This document shows, piece after piece, positions 63,665 to 64,000 of a DNA stretch of 64,000 nt (position 1 is its first letter; each line of letters opens with the position of its first letter). The position numbers and the translations under genes were made by a program. Source of the DNA: Leuctra nigra (taxonomy: Eukaryota > Arthropoda > Insecta > Plecoptera > Leuctridae); contig OW203769.1 in the NCBI GenBank assembly GCA_934045905.1, forward strand, positions 28,384,817 to 28,448,816. The letters are read 5' to 3'. The notes beneath the pieces were generated by a model that was not told the DNA's origin, made no database searches, and saw nothing but the letters and a program-made list of their open reading frames with translations.

Positions 63665-64000
63665 CTAAGTGATTTTTGGTGCATTGTGCTTAGGTTAAAT
63701 AACTAATTTTTAATGACGAGGGCTAAGGCTAAACATATTTTTAATGAATGAAGGACAGATGCAACACGTATACCATTTTTCAATCTAGTATTTAGAATTG
63801 TCTTTTTGAAGCTTTATATGCTGACACCCTCTCTACTACTTAGATCATTATTTTGGTCATTACTTTCTACCTAAAAGTCATTAAAACTTACTATTTTTGA
63901 AGATAGAAACTGTTGGGAGCCCTGAAATTGTCAACAAGATTAAAATAACAACAAATTCATCTGGAGTCGGTTCAATATAAAGCTGTAAAATATAAAAAAA
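63665..64000. other. No feature recognised
   Basis: AT-rich DNA to the window end. The LINE does not resume after the repeat. Confidence 0.4.

Overview
This 64 kb window looks like repeat-rich, AT-rich nuclear DNA from an invertebrate, most likely an arthropod and possibly an insect. That is inferred from the mix of elements: Penelope-like, CR1-like and R4/Dong-like retrotransposons, a gypsy-type LTR fragment, hAT-, Harbinger- and piggyBac-type miniature elements, and many Helitron/Helentron-like copies. I found no host protein-coding gene I could defend and no bacterial-style operon. Almost every long reading frame is transposon-derived, and most are broken.

Layout. 1-5.7 kb: a Helentron-like copy carrying two nested TIR elements, then a 5'-truncated CR1-like LINE (minus) next to a decayed Penelope-like element (minus). 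5.9-15.7 kb: a field of copies of one Helentron-like family. Its 5' end is GAGCGAGCG and its 3' end is a short hairpin followed by CTAG, and other small elements are nested inside the copies. 16.4-34.0 kb: a giant imperfect palindrome with arms of about 9.1 and 7.7 kb and an 0.83 kb spacer. Each arm carries the same set of broken elements: an R4-like LINE with a restriction-like endonuclease domain, a tRNA-like gene, foldback MITEs and minisatellites. A Penelope element with a long open RT/GIY-YIG frame sits in the left arm only. 34-42 kb: a Helentron-like copy, copies of a repeat starting GGGTGGCCC, and a 2.7 kb element with about 0.85 kb inverted repeats around a decayed Cys-rich ORF. 42.5-44.7 kb: one LTR, a primer-binding site and a gag ORF cut short by a foldback element. 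45.4-46.9 kb: Helentron-like copies. 47.2-63.45 kb: a PHD/APE LINE whose ORF1 is split at a TA dinucleotide by a 14.2 kb element with CCCTGCTTGAAAAA terminal inverted repeats. The last 0.5 kb holds a truncated copy of a hairpin-ended repeat.

The most notable pattern is a group of elements with CCCTGCT(T)GAAAA ends. Inside those ends lie long arrays of short motifs repeated every 10-11 bp: the palindrome CAAGATCTTG in two members and CCAGA/TCTGG in the 14.2 kb member. The ends are shared while the array motif differs. No transposase is visible in any of them, so they are non-autonomous as seen here. A second pattern is a dispersed repeat ending in the hairpin GTGGAGCGACCGCTCCAC plus TAGAT, several copies of which keep the same open frame.

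Limits: all homology calls are by eye from motifs and the internal alignment of copies. The palindrome could be a true inverted duplication or a head-to-head assembly join of two haplotypes.
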